From positions 1-64,000 of the forward strand of contig NBIV01000184.1 in the NCBI GenBank assembly GCA_003194525.1: a DNA stretch of 64,000 nt, written 5' to 3'. This document shows positions 10,754 through 20,612 of the stretch, in pieces; the first letter of the stretch is position 1; the number at the start of each line of letters is the position of its first letter. The position numbers and the translations under genes are program-made. The notes under the pieces were generated by a model. It saw nothing but the letters and a program-made list of their open reading frames with translations. It did no database searches and had not been told where the DNA came from. The DNA is from Gracilariopsis chorda. Its lineage: Eukaryota; Rhodophyta; Florideophyceae; Gracilariales; Gracilariaceae.

Positions 10754-12091
10754 ATGTCGCACCATGTCCCCGACGCCGCCGACTACGACCTGCTCGCAGA
10801 CGTGTCGCACCACGGCGCCTCCTCCTTCTTCGACCTGTTCGCCTCCACACCGCTCGACCCCCCTCCCCGCCCCAATCTAGACGCGCCCTACCTCGCAACT
10901 CCCACCGCTTTTTCCTCCGCTCCCCATTTCATTTCCCACCACGACCACCCCTCTTCCAACGCCCTGTCCCACGTCACCGCCCCCACTGCAGCTCCCGACT
11001 CGCTGCCCTCAAATATCCCACCTCCCGTCCCCCCACCCGCTCCCTCCGCCGCTCCCAAGCGCCGCTCCTCCTCCATCCCCGCGCCCCCCACCTCAACCTC
11101 CAAGCGCAGAAAACCCCGCTCAGCTGCCGTCAAGCTTGAGGATCAAACCGACGCCTCCGCCCCACCGAACCCCGCCCAATCGCTCGCAAACTCCACGTCC
11201 AACCAGCCGCAAACCCGAAACTCACACTCTCTCATTAACCCCGATCCCAACCTCAAGGACACCCACAACTCCCACACGCGCAAATGTCGAGCAAAGGTCA
11301 ACTCCAAGTTTAAGGAGCTTCTCGGCATCCTCCCCGCCCCGCCCGCCAACACGGGCATAAAGCACAAAGCCCAGATTCTCGAATACACTATTCGCGTATA
11401 TCGAGACATTCACGCCCGAAAAACGCTGCTTGAAGCCGAACTCGCCCTCAGTTCGCCTTCGCAACTCAATGCTTGGATTTCGAACATTGTTTCTCGTTCG
11501 CGTTCTCTGCAAGACGCGCTCGCCCCTTACCTCTCACTAATATGCACAAAGGGAGCTTGGAAGTACTCTGAAGCATGGGTTCCATTACAAGAGCCTGAAT
11601 CTAACACAACTAACGACTCTCAGCTCCGCGCTATCACGGGCGAAAGCCGATTTCTCACCCCTGCGAATATGCTCTTGGGGCCTAATGCTAGACTTCGCCT
11701 TGGGCTTGCTGTCATTCCCTCTCTAGGAAATACCGATGACCCTGACCTGCAACCCAAACTTGAGCGCTTTCGTGACCGCAGCCGTCCGTACACTTGCAAG
11801 CCCCGAGTTGACCTCCCTGGTAGAATTATGTGCACTATGCGACCAGAGTGGTTGCCCTCGCTTGAGGATCATGAGGCCTTCCAGAGAGCAAAACTCGCCA
11901 GAGATGCTTCGCTCGTTGTATGTTTTGGCGTTCCGATCTTCATTGGCGATCACGTTGCCGCCGTCGCCGTGTTTTACGACACTGACCAGCGGACATATGA
12001 TGCCAAGTGCTTAGACCTCGCTGTGCGAGTAGCTCGCATGTTGGGCAGCGCATACGGAGCGTCGGCTATGAAACGCGTTAATTACCGATGA
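10754..12091 (+). CDS. bHLH transcription factor with C-terminal GAF-like domain
   Basis: The chosen ATG (MSHHVPDAADYDLL) gives 445 residues; the frame is open upstream only through the C tract, which would encode polyproline. Residues 1-165 are Pro/Ser/Ala-rich and probably disordered. A basic helix-loop-helix lies at about 170-228: HNSHTRKCRAKVNSKFKELL, then a loop with PAPPANTG, then KHKAQILEYTIRVYRDI. The C-terminal 200 residues look GAF-like: AWKYSEAWVPL, a RLRLGLAVIPSLG segment, PGRIMCTMRPEWLP, FQRAKLARDASLVVCFGVPI and HVAAVAVFYDTDQ. The order (W-E-W opening, PGR-x-W region, late PI strand, hydrophobic VAVFY strand) is that of small-molecule-binding GAF domains. It should act in the nucleus as a dimeric DNA-binding protein, perhaps ligand- or light-responsive by analogy; that part is inference. 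Convergent with DPH6, 188 bp apart. Confidence 0.8.
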   Translation: MSHHVPDAADYDLLADVSHHGASSFFDLFASTPLDPPPRPNLDAPYLATPTAFSSAPHFISHHDHPSSNALSHVTAPTAAPDSLPSNIPPPVPPPAPSAAPKRRSSSIPAPPTSTSKRRKPRSAAVKLEDQTDASAPPNPAQSLANSTSNQPQTRNSHSLINPDPNLKDTHNSHTRKCRAKVNSKFKELLGILPAPPANTGIKHKAQILEYTIRVYRDIHARKTLLEAELALSSPSQLNAWISNIVSRSRSLQDALAPYLSLICTKGAWKYSEAWVPLQEPESNTTNDSQLRAITGESRFLTPANMLLGPNARLRLGLAVIPSLGNTDDPDLQPKLERFRDRSRPYTCKPRVDLPGRIMCTMRPEWLPSLEDHEAFQRAKLARDASLVVCFGVPIFIGDHVAAVAVFYDTDQRTYDAKCLDLAVRVARMLGSAYGASAMKRVNYR

Positions 12092-12279
12092 CTCGTACTC
12101 GCGGTAATCTACCTTCGTACGTTGAAAGTCGTATCGCGCCTCTCTGCAAGCACCAATCACTGGTCTTGGCCACACAACGAACAACACAATAACGTGCGTT
12201 TCGCCGGGTCCCAGACTTGTTTTTTTTTTGTATAATCAGGTTTTCTGTTTATTAAACATGATCACCAGGAATCATCTCG

Positions 12280-14277
12280 TCACAGTATATCGTATATTCC
12301 TATGCCTGTTGGTGATGCTGACCGACAGTGGTTTGCGTACTTCACAAATGTCATCGCCGCTCCCGGCTCCAGCTTCATCAGCTTGCTTTCAACATCGGGA
12401 GTACATACTGCTTCATCACAGTATAACTGCGCTGAAATGAGTTTTGAGTCGGTTGGAAATGCACTCGTTTCGCACAGCCCTTTTACAATGTCCACGTAGT
12501 CTACGGCTTCATATTCTGGTCGTATCCGTCGAATAACGGTGTACCCTAGCTTGCCAAAAGTTACGCTCTGCTTGGTGAACGCCACAGCCTCATCATCGTC
12601 CTCACAAACCATAACAAACTCTGGAAACGCCATCTCCTCGCGATTCACAACCCCCACGGCTCGAACCTCAACCAGAGCTCCTTTCGGCAGAGCTGATACA
12701 GGTAACACTGCTACCACTACATGAGGCCTCTTTCTTTGCGCCAAAAGATCCTCTAGCTCATTGCGAACTTCTTGCACGAGACAGTCCCTCGTCGTATAAG
12801 CTATCAGCAACCCTATTTGCCGGAGGTTTGCATGACTTGCTTCCAGTGTGCATTCGAGGTTATACAGACATGCAGCGACTTGTGACTTTCCGTCAAACCT
12901 TCCCGGTACGCTGGCGGTAGGGGCATACAGGGGTAATACACCGCTTACGTGAATGACGCCGTCTTCTTCAACAAATTGCGCGTATGGTCCGATACAGGGT
13001 GGTGCCCACTCCGAGAGTGACTGCACGTGCAATGCAAATGAACCTGGAGCATCCTTATTCCGCTTTCTTCTCACAAGAGCTTCAATTGTCGTTGGGTGGT
13101 TTTCGGCTGATACCGCTACGCACGCTCGAGCGGGAGGAGGTGTACACTCTGGAGTAGCAAATACTTCGTTATATCCGTTATTCGCCTCTTTGTAATTCTC
13201 CCCAGAAACTGACCGCAACAAGAGCGTTACATACATGATGCTCCCAAGTCTTTCACCATGTTCTTTCAAGACGCGTTGAAGGTGGGATGCGGCATGAACA
13301 ACGCCTTCTTTACCAACTTTCGGACTTTGTATCGATAAATACATGAGTCGGTCGCCGAATCCAGTAGTCACATTTAGAGCGTGTTGCTGGGTAGTTGTCG
13401 CATCGTTTTCTTCACTGCTAGATACCTTAGCTTGCGTTGCGGTATCGCAGCGCTTAATAATCTCTGTCCAAGTGGAATCGTGTTCAAAAACTGTGCTCGG
13501 TGGCGGTGTCGATGGCAAAGGAGTGTGTATTTCCGCGTCTGTAAGATCTGCCAGTTTGCTGGACAGTATTCGCAAGTACGAGACAGGAGCATGAGGATCT
13601 TCAGAATGAGAGATCGTTTCAGTCTCATCAAGAACAATTCGTTTCTGGAAGCCGGGCATCCAGAGTACAAGGCTTTCAAATTCTCCTCCTTCTCCACAGA
13701 CGTGTGAGCCATACTTCTGTTCCAGTTCATGCAGGATAGGTTGCATTTCCTCCAGGCTCTTACCAAGATGCGAGGAGTTGAGTCCCATACCAGCTACTTT
13801 GATTAACACTGCATGAACTCCAGCCTCGATCATTTCATCCAACAATTCCTTCTGATCTCGACGCCAAAGATAAGACAGTGAGAGCAATCCCACGCGAGAA
13901 GCAGCACTTTCGACACGCAATCGCTGGTAGTCAGACCATAGTGCGCCGGAGCAAACTGCTTCTATCTCTGGGTGTTCTCTTTTCACTTCCTGCAACAGAG
14001 CCACAAGGTCCTCAACTTCATCCATCTCCGTAGGAATATAAAAAAGATCACTTTCTATTGCATTTGCGTTCGTCTTTCTCGTGAAAAGGGGCAAGTTGAG
14101 GGCGGTGGCTATCAATGGCACAACATTCGATCCTACGGACTGGTACATAAACGAATCAGCTTCCTCCTGCGGGGGTGTGATGTGAGCGACTGCAACGACC
14201 TCATGACCATGAATTCGAGATCGAAGAAGAGAATAGCAGCTGTCCTTCCCGCCACTTAACAGAGCAACGACCTTCAT
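12280..14277 (-). CDS. DPH6: Diphthine--ammonia ligase (DPH6) with two RidA-like domains
   Basis: 665 residues from the ATG at 14275-14277. The enzyme performs the last step of diphthamide synthesis on elongation factor 2, amidating diphthine with ammonia and ATP in the cytosol. The N-terminal adenine-nucleotide alpha-hydrolase domain starts with MKVVALLSGGKDSCYSLL (P-loop SGGKDS at residues 8-13) and ends with CGEGGEFESLVLWMP near residue 200, the signature of this family. Two RidA/YjgF-like domains follow (about 300-390 and 415-545; the second has IGPYAQFVEEDGVIHVSGVL), the eukaryotic long form as in yeast. About 120 further residues close the protein. No indels. Head-to-head with the TOG-TACC gene across 597 bp. 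Confidence 0.93.
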   Translation of the reverse strand: MKVVALLSGGKDSCYSLLRSRIHGHEVVAVAHITPPQEEADSFMYQSVGSNVVPLIATALNLPLFTRKTNANAIESDLFYIPTEMDEVEDLVALLQEVKREHPEIEAVCSGALWSDYQRLRVESAASRVGLLSLSYLWRRDQKELLDEMIEAGVHAVLIKVAGMGLNSSHLGKSLEEMQPILHELEQKYGSHVCGEGGEFESLVLWMPGFQKRIVLDETETISHSEDPHAPVSYLRILSSKLADLTDAEIHTPLPSTPPPSTVFEHDSTWTEIIKRCDTATQAKVSSSEENDATTTQQHALNVTTGFGDRLMYLSIQSPKVGKEGVVHAASHLQRVLKEHGERLGSIMYVTLLLRSVSGENYKEANNGYNEVFATPECTPPPARACVAVSAENHPTTIEALVRRKRNKDAPGSFALHVQSLSEWAPPCIGPYAQFVEEDGVIHVSGVLPLYAPTASVPGRFDGKSQVAACLYNLECTLEASHANLRQIGLLIAYTTRDCLVQEVRNELEDLLAQRKRPHVVVAVLPVSALPKGALVEVRAVGVVNREEMAFPEFVMVCEDDDEAVAFTKQSVTFGKLGYTVIRRIRPEYEAVDYVDIVKGLCETSAFPTDSKLISAQLYCDEAVCTPDVESKLMKLEPGAAMTFVKYANHCRSASPTGIGIYDIL

Positions 14278-14874
14278 ATTATCGAAGCACAGTATCTGAT
14301 GTCGTAAAGAACTGCTTCCTTAACAAATCACATACACACCTGTTCTGTAACCGGAAACTGTGAATGCTTTGAAGACGATGCTCACTTTAAGGATGGAAGC
14401 TTTCGTCGGTAGGTGTAAATGATCTCGAATGAATTCGACTTGCGACGTTTACAAGATGAAAGGATGCCTTCGGTAGCCTTAGATCAAAGAACGCATGATA
14501 CTGTACAGAACACGCTGGAATGCACCCCACCTTTGTCACGCTCGCTGTACAGGTGTAAAGCCGTTAGCCGTGTTAAAACTTACCTAAAAACTGTTGATCA
14601 CTACTAGCTAGTTTTCCGAACCAGTGTGCACATATCGCTGCTGTCCCCACGTTCAAAATTTGAACTTTAAGAATGCTTGGAAAAGGATACGGATTTGAAA
14701 ATTCAAACCTTTATCAACTCCCCACGGGTCTCCTTTGGCAAGCGTCTCTTTCGCTTCAACGTCTGAGCGAGCCATCTAAATCACCGCATTCAACCGTTTC
14801 GTCTTTCTTGCCATCAGCAATAGCTTTGCTCCGGGAATCCTCGTCGTACACCGTCTGCCCCTATTCCCTTCGAT
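14278..14874. promoter_or_regulatory. Divergent promoter region of DPH6 and TOG-TACC genes
   Basis: 597 bp between the two start codons. Short open frames (14419-14607, 14673-14900) are not convincing. No TATA box or repeat stands out. Confidence 0.4.
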
Positions 14875-17409
14875 ATGGCTTCTTCGTCAGATTCTCCTGA
14901 CATAATATTTCGCGAAAAGGCAGCCCCACTGCCAACTTTTGACGGAGTCGCGCTTCCAGCAGCTCTTAGAGAGCTTCGTTCGACTGAAAACAACCGCCCT
15001 TCTCCTCCCTCTTCTGAAATGACTGCGCTGGCACAGAAATTCCGAAGTGTTTATCTCCACGCTACACCACAGAAATCTGATTCAGATATCCGACAAATCG
15101 AAGAGCATGCTGCGCCTACGAATTCACATGTCTCTCAAGAAAAGCACTCAGAAAAGGAAAACGAACCTTCCGAGATGAAACGTAACAAAATACTGAACGG
15201 TATTGACCTTTTCCAGTCCGAGAAAGAAACGGAAATGGATTACGAGATGGCTGCCGTGCATAAAAGCCATGACAGTCGATTTCAAGATGTGTCCTCTGCC
15301 GGAAATGTGGAGAAGCCACCTCAAATTGCTCCGAACAATGCTTTAGATTCGAAATCAAGCCGACCTCCTCTCGGCTTGCAGTCCGCTGAAAGAAAAGGGA
15401 ACTTCGTTGAGAAGAGCAATGTACCCAGTGGAAAGGACCACGGTGAAGATAGTGCTAAATCCCGTCAGGCGAACACTGACAACCTGACTAATCCAATCCC
15501 AAGCCCGTCTGCTTTTGTTCCGTCATCTTTCGAAGCAGACCTTCGCAAGATTCTGGAAGGTAAAAAGAAATGGTCATGGCCACAACGGAAAGACGCTCTC
15601 TTGTCTCTTGCAAAGACTGTTGCCATGGTTCCGAAAGAAGCAGACCAAATTCTCGGTCGGTCTATTAACGCTTTCGCATCAGCCATAAGTGATCACCTGG
15701 AGGAGCTTCGTCCCACCGTAATCACATCTGCGTTGGATCTTATCAATATTATTGTACTCCGAAAGCTAAGCATGGCAAACGAGTTCGCAAATGAAGTGTT
15801 TCCCAGTGTCATGGATGTGGTATGCGGGCGTTCGCTTACTGCGGAAAGCGCGGCAAAAACCCTCGTTCACCTGTTACAATTTGATGAGAAATTGGCCACC
15901 AACTTGCGGGACGCGGATAATCCAGAGCGTTTGCTGCAGCTCATTACAAAGCTAGCTGAGTCTGGAGACATTAGCGTAAAAGAGGGAGCATGTAAAGCGA
16001 TAGTTGCGATTCGCAGTGAAGTTTCATCTGGGCTGAGAACCCCATCGCGACCGACATCCATTCCAACAAATGCTTCACCTGGTTCAATTGCCACTGAGAT
16101 CGGTAAGGCGGAAGTACTGAATCCTGAATCTGGGTTTAGATCCGGAAGGATATCAGCAAGGTCGACTCCTAACATTAGGAGAGTTATGGGGCTCCGAAAG
16201 TCATCTGTCTTACGGAATTTGCAGGGCGTGCGGCCGTCGACAGACCTATTGGAATACTCTAGCGCTACTCGGAGCGGCAACTACAAATCAATGACACCTG
16301 GAAGTGAGCTACTGCCGCTAGACGTTCGCTCCGGGGCTTCAGTGCTGAGAAACATGAAGCTTAGTGACAGCGTCAGGAAAATAAGTCCATCTCCATCACG
16401 TGGACGGATGTTTTCTGAAGAAGATGTCGAAGTCATTAAGAACAACTCCGTGGCTCTGGTTGTGGATAAGTTGAAAGCTTCACATTCCAAGGAGCTTCAG
16501 AGGCGTTCGCGAGATGTGGACGATATGCACAAGAAGCTTAAGAGAGAGCGAGCAGAGGTGCAAGAACTGCGGTCAGTTTTGGAACAGTATCAACTGACGA
16601 TGAAAAAAATGGTGTCAGAAGGAAACTCGAAAGCCAACGCCCAGCAAATTCTTCTGGAGAAGGAAAAGAACAAACTAAAGGCAGAATTGCTCGAGAGGTC
16701 CGATGCTTTCGAAAAGCTCAAAGAACGTTACGAGAATGCGAAAGAGGCGATTGTTGTTTATGAGAACAAAGAAAACCGTTTCATCGAGCAAATCAAAGAG
16801 CTGAAGCGAAACATGGTGGAGCTGCAAAAGTGGAGCAACGATTTGAAAGCCAATTCAGAAAAGAAACTCACCATAGCCTTTGAAAGTGTAACTGCCTACC
16901 GTGCATCTTACATCGACAAAGAAGCCCATGCGAATAAGGCGTTGAGCGACTTAGAGCGCACTACTGCTGAGCTCGAAAAAGCTCAGCAAAGCCATGCTGA
17001 AACAGCCGCGAAGTTTGCCCAAATAGAAGCTGAGTTACACAAGGAGCAGGACCTCAGAGCCACAGCAGAAGCCGCCCTTTCCACCGCAAAGAGTTCTCTG
17101 GCACGAACGACAATTCAAAGAGACCAGTTGCAGAAAGAGCTATCAACAGCGGAAGACGAATTAAGTGGATTGAGAAGCCAGGTGGGTGAGTTGCAGCAAT
17201 CCAGGGCCCGTCTGTCGGAAGTGGAAAAGACTCTTGAAGGATACACAGTCGAGGGACAAACCCTGAAAGCCAGAGCATATGATGACATGATACGAATCAG
17301 AGAGCTGGAGGACAATCTAGAAGCCAAGAATAAGGAGTGTGATGAACTACACGAATTCTGCAATGAAATCATGGAGCGGCTTGAGCGAAGTGAAATGAAG
17401 GGAAAATGA
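14875..17409 (+). CDS. TOG-like domain plus C-terminal TACC-type coiled coil
   Basis: 844 residues, one frame, ATG at 14875. Residues 1-215 are polar and probably disordered. Residues 220-383 form a helical repeat block opening ADLRKILEGKKKWSWPQRKD; the W followed by R and a leucine-rich helix is the first HEAT repeat of TOG/CLASP-type tubulin-binding domains. A Ser/Arg-rich linker follows (384-525). Residues 530-844 are continuous coiled coil with the TACC features in order: FEKLKERYENAKEAIVVYEN (the F-x2-L-x2-RYE-x2-KE-x-I-x2-Y-x2-N signature), LKANSEKKLTIA (compare LKAHAEEKL), and the closing LEAKNKECDELHEFCNEIME (compare LE-x-KTKE-x-EEL-x2-ICDELI). TACC proteins normally recruit TOG proteins of the XMAP215 family to spindle poles and plus ends; here both seem to be in one chain. 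Likely role: microtubule nucleation or growth during mitosis. Confidence 0.72.
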   Translation: MASSSDSPDIIFREKAAPLPTFDGVALPAALRELRSTENNRPSPPSSEMTALAQKFRSVYLHATPQKSDSDIRQIEEHAAPTNSHVSQEKHSEKENEPSEMKRNKILNGIDLFQSEKETEMDYEMAAVHKSHDSRFQDVSSAGNVEKPPQIAPNNALDSKSSRPPLGLQSAERKGNFVEKSNVPSGKDHGEDSAKSRQANTDNLTNPIPSPSAFVPSSFEADLRKILEGKKKWSWPQRKDALLSLAKTVAMVPKEADQILGRSINAFASAISDHLEELRPTVITSALDLINIIVLRKLSMANEFANEVFPSVMDVVCGRSLTAESAAKTLVHLLQFDEKLATNLRDADNPERLLQLITKLAESGDISVKEGACKAIVAIRSEVSSGLRTPSRPTSIPTNASPGSIATEIGKAEVLNPESGFRSGRISARSTPNIRRVMGLRKSSVLRNLQGVRPSTDLLEYSSATRSGNYKSMTPGSELLPLDVRSGASVLRNMKLSDSVRKISPSPSRGRMFSEEDVEVIKNNSVALVVDKLKASHSKELQRRSRDVDDMHKKLKRERAEVQELRSVLEQYQLTMKKMVSEGNSKANAQQILLEKEKNKLKAELLERSDAFEKLKERYENAKEAIVVYENKENRFIEQIKELKRNMVELQKWSNDLKANSEKKLTIAFESVTAYRASYIDKEAHANKALSDLERTTAELEKAQQSHAETAAKFAQIEAELHKEQDLRATAEAALSTAKSSLARTTIQRDQLQKELSTAEDELSGLRSQVGELQQSRARLSEVEKTLEGYTVEGQTLKARAYDDMIRIRELEDNLEAKNKECDELHEFCNEIMERLERSEMKGK

Positions 17410-17510
17410 CCCAACCGCTTGTTCGACAACCCATTTACAGCCCATCTAAACTCTTTCTAGTGAATAGCCCCGAATATAATGCACAAACGCTTGACAACTA
17501 CAAAATTTCT

Positions 17511-18305
17511 CTAAGGAAACTCCTCTTCCATAAACAAATCGTTGCATTCACCTCTCAAATATGCTCGAGAATGCATATCAGCGAAGCGTATCGGAGAAGG
17601 TATCCGAAATTCACAAAGTGCAGTAACTAGGCGTGCCGAAGTTATCAAAGATACTCTATGTCCAACAGAAACAAATATAGGTTTGCTCTTCGCATTTCCA
17701 GTCATGATCGCTTTTCCCCATAAGAAGCCACTTCTTCCGATCACATCGATTTCATTTGAATGACTAGAAGCGATGTATTCTCGAAATGTCTTCTCATTGA
17801 GACCATCTACGCATAGCAAGTTCTTTGAGACACCAACACAGGGGATACTCTCCCCAATTCCCACTTGACATGCCAGACCGGCTTTTCTTGGATGAAGAAC
17901 ACCGTTTCCATCGACCAGCAAACAGTCAAGACTACAGCGTACTCGAAGAGGAAGATGTTTCATCAATGTTGATATTATCGGTGCCTCACGGAAGCCCAAA
18001 AAGGAAGGGACATACGGATATTGAACAGAGACTTCGCGAGAGTGAGAGTAAACAAGTTGCTGTCGGCTATCTCTTCGGAGCTTCACAATAGCAATAGTTC
18101 CAATGGAAAGGTCCTCCGTGGTGGAAAAGGAAATATCAACGCCGGCAACGAATAAATCCCTGTCTGCCTGAAATCCGGTAGGCTTAAAGAAATGGCTCCA
18201 GTCGTTGTTATCTGTGTAATCCACATTGCTTGCCAGATCTTCTTGCATTCGTGTCCACGACGAGACAATTTCGTTTGAGCGAGGATTGCTGTGTGTGTTC
18301 GACAT
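17511..18305 (-). CDS. Endonuclease V
   Basis: 264 residues from the ATG at 18303-18305. Endonuclease V cleaves nucleic acid one phosphodiester 3' of deoxyinosine (bacteria) or inosine in RNA (eukaryotes), using Mg2+. Family motifs are all present: LFVAGVDISF (first Asp), YVPSFLGFREAP (Glu of the Y-[IV]-P-x-L-x2-RE motif), LLVDGNGVLHPRKAGLACQV (second Asp and wedge region), IPCVGVSKN and ISVGHR-like FVSVGHRVSLITA-type segment near residue 220. The N-terminal 35 residues are extra and hydrophilic. Convergent with the TOG-TACC gene, 101 bp between stops. Intact and probably active. Confidence 0.92.
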   Translation of the reverse strand: MSNTHSNPRSNEIVSSWTRMQEDLASNVDYTDNNDWSHFFKPTGFQADRDLFVAGVDISFSTTEDLSIGTIAIVKLRRDSRQQLVYSHSREVSVQYPYVPSFLGFREAPIISTLMKHLPLRVRCSLDCLLVDGNGVLHPRKAGLACQVGIGESIPCVGVSKNLLCVDGLNEKTFREYIASSHSNEIDVIGRSGFLWGKAIMTGNAKSKPIFVSVGHRVSLITSARLVTALCEFRIPSPIRFADMHSRAYLRGECNDLFMEEEFP

Positions 18306-19420
18306 GTTTCTTTAGATTAGTCTGACTAGCAAGCATCTCAGGAAATTTCGACCATGTAGTGAGCGCAACGCAGGTATCCTTCTTACCCCAAAATGACCGA
18401 CACTGAGAACCCGAGCATGTTAGCGTGTTTTACCCCCAGCGCCAACAAGAACAGAAGTTAGTACGCGCGACAAAGACGAGGACATATTTGAGAGCAAACG
18501 TGTCCTAACAGAGGACAAGAAAAGTCATAAAAATAAAAAAAGCAAGTAACGGTAGCAATTGCTACCAAGGATTGCTAACCCTTAGAGCATCCCCACCGGT
18601 TGGAGAATAAATGAGCAATGAGCTAAATATTTTCAACACTTGTCATTCAAATACTGGTGCGCATGCGCAGGTGCATTCGTTCACATTTGGCAGTTTAGAG
18701 CAAGGCCACTGTGAGTGTCATGGTGCACGATTTCACGACACCGGACGATGACAGTCCTCTTTGTACCCTTATTTGCTGGAGAGTAGATAAAAAATATATG
18801 CATAGCTCGAGAGTACCAGCACAGGCGTGCAATGCCAATGTATTAAATAGGCATAAACAGCGACAAAGAACCAAGTTGCAAGGTAGAAAGAAAACCCGGT
18901 AGTGACCGTACAACACATCAAGCAACAAATCCCGGTACAATGTACCAAACACCAGAAGATAATTTACCAATCAATATCTTAGATTTAGCGTAGTACTGAT
19001 GATTATTCCTAGTATAACGCAATGGCCTACACGCACGATCAGAATTTTAGGTCTAGTGCGTGGCCTAAGTGCACCGTACTTTATAAGATGAGCCCAAACA
19101 AGGGAAGCGTAGTACAGCCAAGTAAGAAGATGCGAAACCCCGAGCTGCAACACGTAAAAGGGTGAGTGTTGAAGATTTTAGTTGATTGCAGGGAGGAGCA
19201 GACTGCTCTAAGAAAAGTTGGGGGTTTCCAAATGCAAAAGAAGTGGTCTGGCTCAATTTGGCTTGGAGGCCAGCAAACTGGCGCTTATGTAGACAATCAT
19301 TCTATATGAATTCCCTCTAGTATTGCATACGAGGGCTAAGTAACAACTCAGAACAATCGTTCATGGGACATTTCTTTGCTATGGCAGACCAGTTTGGCGA
19401 AAGGTATTGTACCAAATAGG
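18306..19420. other. Gene-free stretch with a 16-bp palindrome
   Basis: About 1.1 kb upstream of endonuclease V without a credible gene. A perfect 16-bp palindrome GGTAGCAATTGCTACC lies at 18551-18566. Base composition is more AT-rich than the neighbouring genes. No tRNA or transposon end identified. The endonuclease V promoter should lie at its left end. Confidence 0.45.
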
Positions 19421-19433
19421 GTATTTTTGAGTC

Positions 19434-19441
19434 TATATAAT
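19434..19441 (+). promoter_or_regulatory. TATA-like box of the truncated gene
   Basis: TATATAAT lies 53 bp before the ATG at 19494, a plausible distance for a short leader. The frame it would drive is cut off by the element A LTR. Confidence 0.4.
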
Positions 19442-19493
19442 ACCTTGTGCTGGCACCAGATGATTTCAGTAACAATGTTTAAACCACCTCACC

Positions 19494-19700
19494 ATGTCTA
19501 GACATCCACTTCCGAATTTCACCCGGCTCGTTCGAGAGTTATACAACGATTCGCCCCCGGAACCACCTTGTGAACGCAGTCGTTTCATAGATGACGAAGC
19601 TTCCGAGTCCAGGCCTTCTACCGAGGAGGTGCTCTCCATTCAGGCAGAATATGGCCTGACGTCTCAGGACAGCGCCATCAACCCATTTTACGGTGTTGCT
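19494..19700 (+). pseudogene. 5' end of an unidentified gene, cut by LTR insertion
   Basis: The ATG begins MSRHPLPNFTRLVRELYNDS and stays open for 67 codons to the LTR boundary; the LTR then supplies a stop two codons later. The N-terminal stretch is protein-like (charged, with an apparent amphipathic helix VLSIQAEYGL) but not recognised. It could be the N-terminus of a host gene or of the gag of element D. The matching downstream part was not found to the right of element A at 49289, where D pol sequence starts instead, so DNA has probably been lost or exchanged here. Confidence 0.45.
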
Positions 19701-20496
19701 TGAAGTAAAATGCCCTCAGAGAGGGATTATTGGTACTTGGTTGATTTCCCGAATTTTTCGGTAATGTAGTCATTGCATGAGCTACGACCACTAATAATGG
19801 ATTTGAAATGTGGGACACGGAAGAGTCAATTGGCAGTTGGTCACAGTGGTGGGTATGAACCACCAAAGTGGAGCTATTTATTTAATTCTATTTATTATTT
19901 TTACACCCATTTCTGGGATGTTTAGTACTTAGTATGTCGGCAGGTTGCCGTCACACCAGTAAACCTTCCCCAACAAGGGAACCCAACCTGGGGAATTGGC
20001 TCTATACCTCACCGCCTTCGCGTGTTCTCTACTCCTCTTTGGAGGGAAGCACCTTCGCATACGGGAAGTCTAACCCCCTTGCCTATCTAAAGGACCCGAA
20101 TATTCGGATTTTTATTCCAGCTGTCTTTTTGTTCGCCTTCTATAAGGTTTATTTACCGGCACTGCCGTTAGTCTTCGTCACGACACTCGTGACTCAGCTC
20201 CCCCCTTCCTTTTTTTTTACAGGGTGGCTTTCCCGCTACCCACGGCTCGTGTTCGCGGGTGCCAATAACGTGGAAACCTCACCTATCTAGAGGACGACCA
20301 CCCCCATACACCGCTCTTATGGATACCCGAATCTTGCCTCAACCTCCCTGCGCAAGTCACGACGGGTGGCCTCGGCCTTACAACCGGACATAGTCGTGCC
20401 ACTCCTGGGAGGGCTCTACCCAACTGGGCTCACCTCTAACGAGGAAAGATCCCGAACGTATTTTGGTGCACTCCCGCTTCCGGGCATTGCACTACA
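19701..20496 (+). repeat. Element A 5' LTR
   Basis: 796 bp, TGAAGTAAAATGCCC … GGGCATTGCACTACA. Same length as the 3' copy at 48493-49288. The end motif is the imperfect inverse of the start, as expected for LTR termini. Confidence 0.92.
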
Positions 20497-20499
20497 AAG

Positions 20500-20519
20500 T
20501 GGTCTCCTGACTTAGAATC
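20500..20519 (+). other. Element A primer binding site
   Basis: TGGTCTCCTGACTTAGAATC begins 3 bp after the LTR end. It starts with TGG, the complement of a tRNA CCA tail, and closely matches the site at the same place in element B (TGGTCTCCCGACCTAGAACG), so both elements probably use the same tRNA primer. The tRNA is not identified. Confidence 0.7.
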
Positions 20520-20612
20520 GGTTTTGGTGTTCGATTCCATCTTTCGAGGTTTTGTTTCTTTTGTTTGTTTTCCGGAAGTTCCGCTGTTTTCCCGTCGTAA
20601 CGGTTGGCCCTC

